Shown here: positions 60,962 through 64,000 of the stretch, piece by piece
Layout of the letters: each line of letters starts with the position of its first letter
Position numbering within the stretch: the first letter of the stretch is position 1
From: Lathyrus oleraceus
Lineage: Eukaryota; Streptophyta; Magnoliopsida; Fabales; Fabaceae
Length of the DNA: 64,000 bases
Assembly: GCF_024323335.1 (NCBI RefSeq)
Contig: NC_066581.1
Coordinates: 295,502,536 to 295,566,535 of the forward strand
Direction: 5' to 3'
The notes under the pieces: model-generated
Told to the model about the DNA's origin: nothing
Databases searched by the model: none
What the model saw: only the letters and a program-made list of their open reading frames with translations
Position numbers and translations under genes: made by a program

Positions 60962-63303
60962 GGAAGCGTCGATCTCTTCGCATGGAAACCATCAGACATG
61001 CCCGAGACTGATCCAAAGGTGGTATGCCATCAACTTTCACTCGATCCATCGTCAAAGGTCGTGGCTCAAAAAAAGAGAAAGAATGGAGAAGAAAAAAGGA
61101 AGGTAGTTACTGAATAGGTCGAAAGTTGATGAAAGTCAGGTTTATACAAGAGATCAAGTATCATACATGGTTTTACAACACGTTCATGGTGAAGAAGAAG
61201 ACGGGAAAATGGCATATGTTTGTAGATTCCACTGATCTCAATAAGGCTTTTCCAAAGGACCCATATCTGTTGCCAGAGATTGATAGATTGATTGATGCAT
61301 CGTCAGGTTTCCGTTTGCTCAGCTTCATGGACGCCTACTTGGGTTATAATCAAATACAAATGAATCCAGCCGACACCCCCAAAATGACTTTCATGAAGGA
61401 CATGAATAACTACTACTACAAAGTCATTTCGTTTGGGCTTTAAAATGTTGGGGATATGTACTAGAGGTTAATGGGCATGGTTTTTTCATCGCAGATAGGA
61501 AGAAACCTTGAAGTATACGTGGATGACATGTTAGTTAAGACATAAGAGGAAGGAAGGCACGTGGATGATCTGAGGGAAACTTTTCAATCTCTAAGAAATT
61601 TCGATATGATACTTAACCCTGACAAGTGTACTTTTGGGGTACATGCTAGCAAGTTCCTCGGCTTTATGCTGACACACTAGGGAATAGAAGCCAACCCGGA
61701 CAAGTGTCAAGCCATCATTGACATGAGACGCTCGACATCACTAAAATAAGTCCAACAACTAAAAGGGAAACTAGCTTCCTTATCCTGGTTTCTATCTTGT
61801 GAAAGTGGTAAATCAATACATTTCTTTGCAGCTATCAAGAAGTCAACTGAATTCATATGGACTGAATAATGAAAAAAGGCGTTTGTGGAATTGAAGCAAT
61901 TCTTGTCTTCCCTACTGATTTTGGTAAGACCCAAGGAGAACTTAACTATCGTCTTATATTTGGCAGTATCCAAGAAATCAATAAGCTCTTTGTTGGTATA
62001 AGACGATGTCGGTGAGGAAAGGTCAGTTTATTTCGTTAGCAAGGTCCTCAAAGGAAATGAGATTCAATATCAGAAGATTAAACGGTTAGCACTGGCAGTG
62101 GTAGTAGCCTTCAGGAAACTCAAGTAATACTTTCAGGGACACCTTGTGATAGTCAAGACAAATTATCCAATAAAAAGAATCCTCAAAATTCCATATCTAG
62201 TAGGAAGAATTGTGGCATAGGAGGTGGAGTTATCCGAATATGGTATCACGTACTCACCTAAAACAATCATCAAGTTGCAAGTATTTGAAGATTTACATAT
62301 GGAATTTAGTGCACCCATCCCGAAAAAAGAGTCAGAATAGTGGGTTTTATCAGTGAACAAATCATCTAACCTCAAGGGCAGTGGAGTTGGGATAGTATTA
62401 GAAGGACCAAGAGAGTTTGTGCTAGAACAATCTCTTTATTTAAGCTTTCGATCCAGCATCAACCAAGCAGAATATTAAGCAATAATACCCGGATTAAAGG
62501 TAGCCAAAGAAGTCAGAGTGTCTCATTTAATGGTCAAAACCGACTCTCAATTGATAGTTAGTCAAATCAAGGGAGACTTTCAGACGAAAGATGCATCGCT
62601 GCTAAAATATTTGCAGCGATTTATGCAGTTAGCATAAGGTTTTACAAAGTTTGAGGTGATGCATATTCCATGAGAGGAAAAGACTAGGGTCGATATGTTA
62701 GCACAGTTAGCCAGTACCAAGGGCTCGAGGCTAAATAGAAAGATAATTCAAGAGACTTTGGAAGTACCAAGCACGAAGTTCGAGGAAGTGATGGTATTGG
62801 AAAAGGCTAAAATATAGATGACACCTATAATTCAATACTTAACATAAGGTAAATTACCATAAGAAGAAATTGAAGCCCGACATATCAAAAGAGTGTTTTC
62901 TCTATACCTTATGGTAGCCGATTAGTTGTAAAAGAAGGGTAGATCCTCTTTGATTCTAAGATGTGTCACTGAAGAAGAGGTCATACTCATAATGGAGGAA
63001 GTGCATTAAGGGGTATGCGAAATCCATATTGGAGGAAGAGCTTTGTCTGTAAATATACTCTGAGTCGGGTACTACTGGCCGAGTATGCTATAAAATTATG
63101 CATGATTCATGAATCATTGTGAAAAGTGTCAAGCATATGCTCCTTTCGTACATTCTCCAACGGAGTTGTTACATTCAGATCACCTTGTCCTTTCTATCAA
63201 TGGGGGGAAGACATCTTGGGATCTTTTCCTATAGTGGCTGGGAAATTAAAATTCGTCATAGTAACAATCGACTATTTCATCGAGATCGCTGCAAAGATCA
63301 CTA
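60962..63303 (+). pseudogene. Ty3/gypsy (Tat-type) pol remnant: RT, RNase H, start of integrase
   Basis: Plus strand, several frames. Pre-RT: DLFAWKPSDMPETDP and KVVAQKKRKNGEEKRKVV. RT at about 61126-61690: FIQEIKYHTWFYNTFMVKKK, FMDAYLGYNQ (catalytic Asp), YVDDMLV at 61519-61539 (YxDD box). RNase H at about 62340-62720: VKTDSQLIVSQIKGDFQTKD and EVMHIP. Integrase start: HCEKCQAYA-like zinc region at 63115-63140 and VIVTIDYFIEIAAKITS to 63303. Many TAG/TAA codons stand where relatives have Gln or Trp. Integrase stops abruptly at 63303, joined to a tandem-repeat array, so the rest of pol is deleted. A different copy from the one at 444. Confidence 0.8.
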
Positions 63304-63306
63304 GTG

Positions 63307-63870
63307 ACCTAACAAAACTTGTTATGTAAACGATAAACCTTTTTTCGGGTTATGAAATCGATTATGTAAACAATAAACCTCTTATTGGGTTATGTTTAAT
63401 AAAACCTTTGACCTAACAAAACCGGCTATGTAAACGATAAACCTCTAGTCGGGTTATGAAATCGGCTATGAAAATAATAAACCTCTGACCAGGTTATGTT
63501 TAATAAAACCTTTTACCTAACAAAATCGGCTATGTAAACGATAAACCTTTGGTCGGGTTATGAAATCGTCTATGTAAATAATAAACCTCTAGCTGAGTTA
63601 TCTTTAATAAAACCTTTGACCTAACAAAACTGATTAGGTAAACGATAAACCTCTAGCTGGGTTATGAAATTGGCTATGTAAACAATAATCCTCTGGTCGG
63701 GTTATGTTTAATAAAACCTCTGACCTAACAAGACTGACTATGTAAACAGTAAACCTTTGGTCGGGTTATGAAATTGGCTATGTAAATAATAAACCTCTGG
63801 TCGAGTTATGTTTAGTAAAACCTCTGACTTAATGAAATCGACTATGTAAACGTTAAAACCCTGGTTGGGT
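63307..63870. repeat. 104-bp tandem array (about 5.4 units), built from 52-bp halves
   Basis: The word ACCTAACAAAA (or a near variant) recurs at 63307, 63411, 63515, 63619, 63723 and 63827, exactly 104 bases apart. Each unit is itself two similar halves around GTAAACGATAAACCTCTGG and TCGGGTTATG. No unique spacers, so this is not a CRISPR-like array. It abuts the truncated gypsy integrase and is probably that family's 3' untranslated repeat. Confidence 0.9.
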
Positions 63871-64000
63871 TAAGGAAGTTTAAAATTTTAGACAAAAAAA
63901 GATCCATAACCTAATCGACTGAATAAAGGATGATCTTTTGGGCTAGATTTCAAAATGTTTGGCTAAGTTGAGACCCAAATTACTCGGTCAAACGAATAAG
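63871..64000. other. Window end, probable gypsy 3' sequence
   Basis: Follows the 104-bp array; no coding signal recognised. Confidence 0.3.

Noticed and set aside
63307..63870. Regularly spaced repeats as a CRISPR-like array
   Set aside because: Units are contiguous 104-base tandem repeats with no unique spacers, in a plant genome.

Overview
This is plant nuclear DNA that is almost entirely nested transposable elements, with one apparently intact host gene. A MIKC-type MADS-box gene of the AGL6 clade lies on the minus strand (51198-54003). Its eight exons were assembled by eye from splice sites and frame, and give 255 residues. Intron-exon structure, plant LTR-retrotransposon lineages (Ty1/copia with an extra 3' ORF, Tat/Ogre-type and Athila-type Ty3/gypsy), CACTA transposons and a TRIM element all indicate an angiosperm. 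The Ogre-like LTRs and low GC suggest a repeat-rich legume; that last step is inference.

Layout. 1-443: copia pol fragment (minus). 444-6.8 kb: 3' part of a Tat-type gypsy element, with integrase on plus, then a long antisense ORF of plant-mobile-domain type, then a probable 3' LTR. 6.85-7.92 kb: Athila ORF1-like fragment (minus). 8.0-13.65 kb: copia gag (minus), split by a deleted Athila-type element (8655-12928, TSD CAAGT). 13.65-16.2 kb: copia LTR and 3' internal sequence. 16220-17659: CACTA element (TSD AGT). 18-19.8 kb: possible solo LTR and another copia gag fragment. 19.8-32.8 kb: two copia elements of one family in tandem, both decayed, each followed by the same second ORF. 32813-41654: a young gypsy element with 1911-bp LTRs (TSD GCATG) inserted into the second copy's extra ORF, which resumes at 41655-42.9 kb. 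43.3-50 kb: copia gag (minus) and several LTR remnants. 50038-50933: tandem TRIM array (TSD TTATG). 51.2-54.0 kb: the AGL6-like gene. 55.68-60.95 kb: copia pol (minus) carrying a three-deep nest: Ogre-like solo LTR, then a copia-type solo LTR, then a CACTA element. 60.96-63.3 kb: gypsy RT/RNase H/integrase remnant. 63.3-63.87 kb: 104-bp tandem array.

Nearly all element ORFs carry in-frame stops, so little besides the MADS gene looks able to make full-length protein. The most notable signals are the antisense ORF with its own TATA-like box, the recurring extra copia ORF, a patchwork gypsy element with nearly identical LTRs, the four-level nest with readable target-site duplications, and clusters of short palindromic words in several LTRs. 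Family names come from recognition of motifs and architecture; no database search was run.
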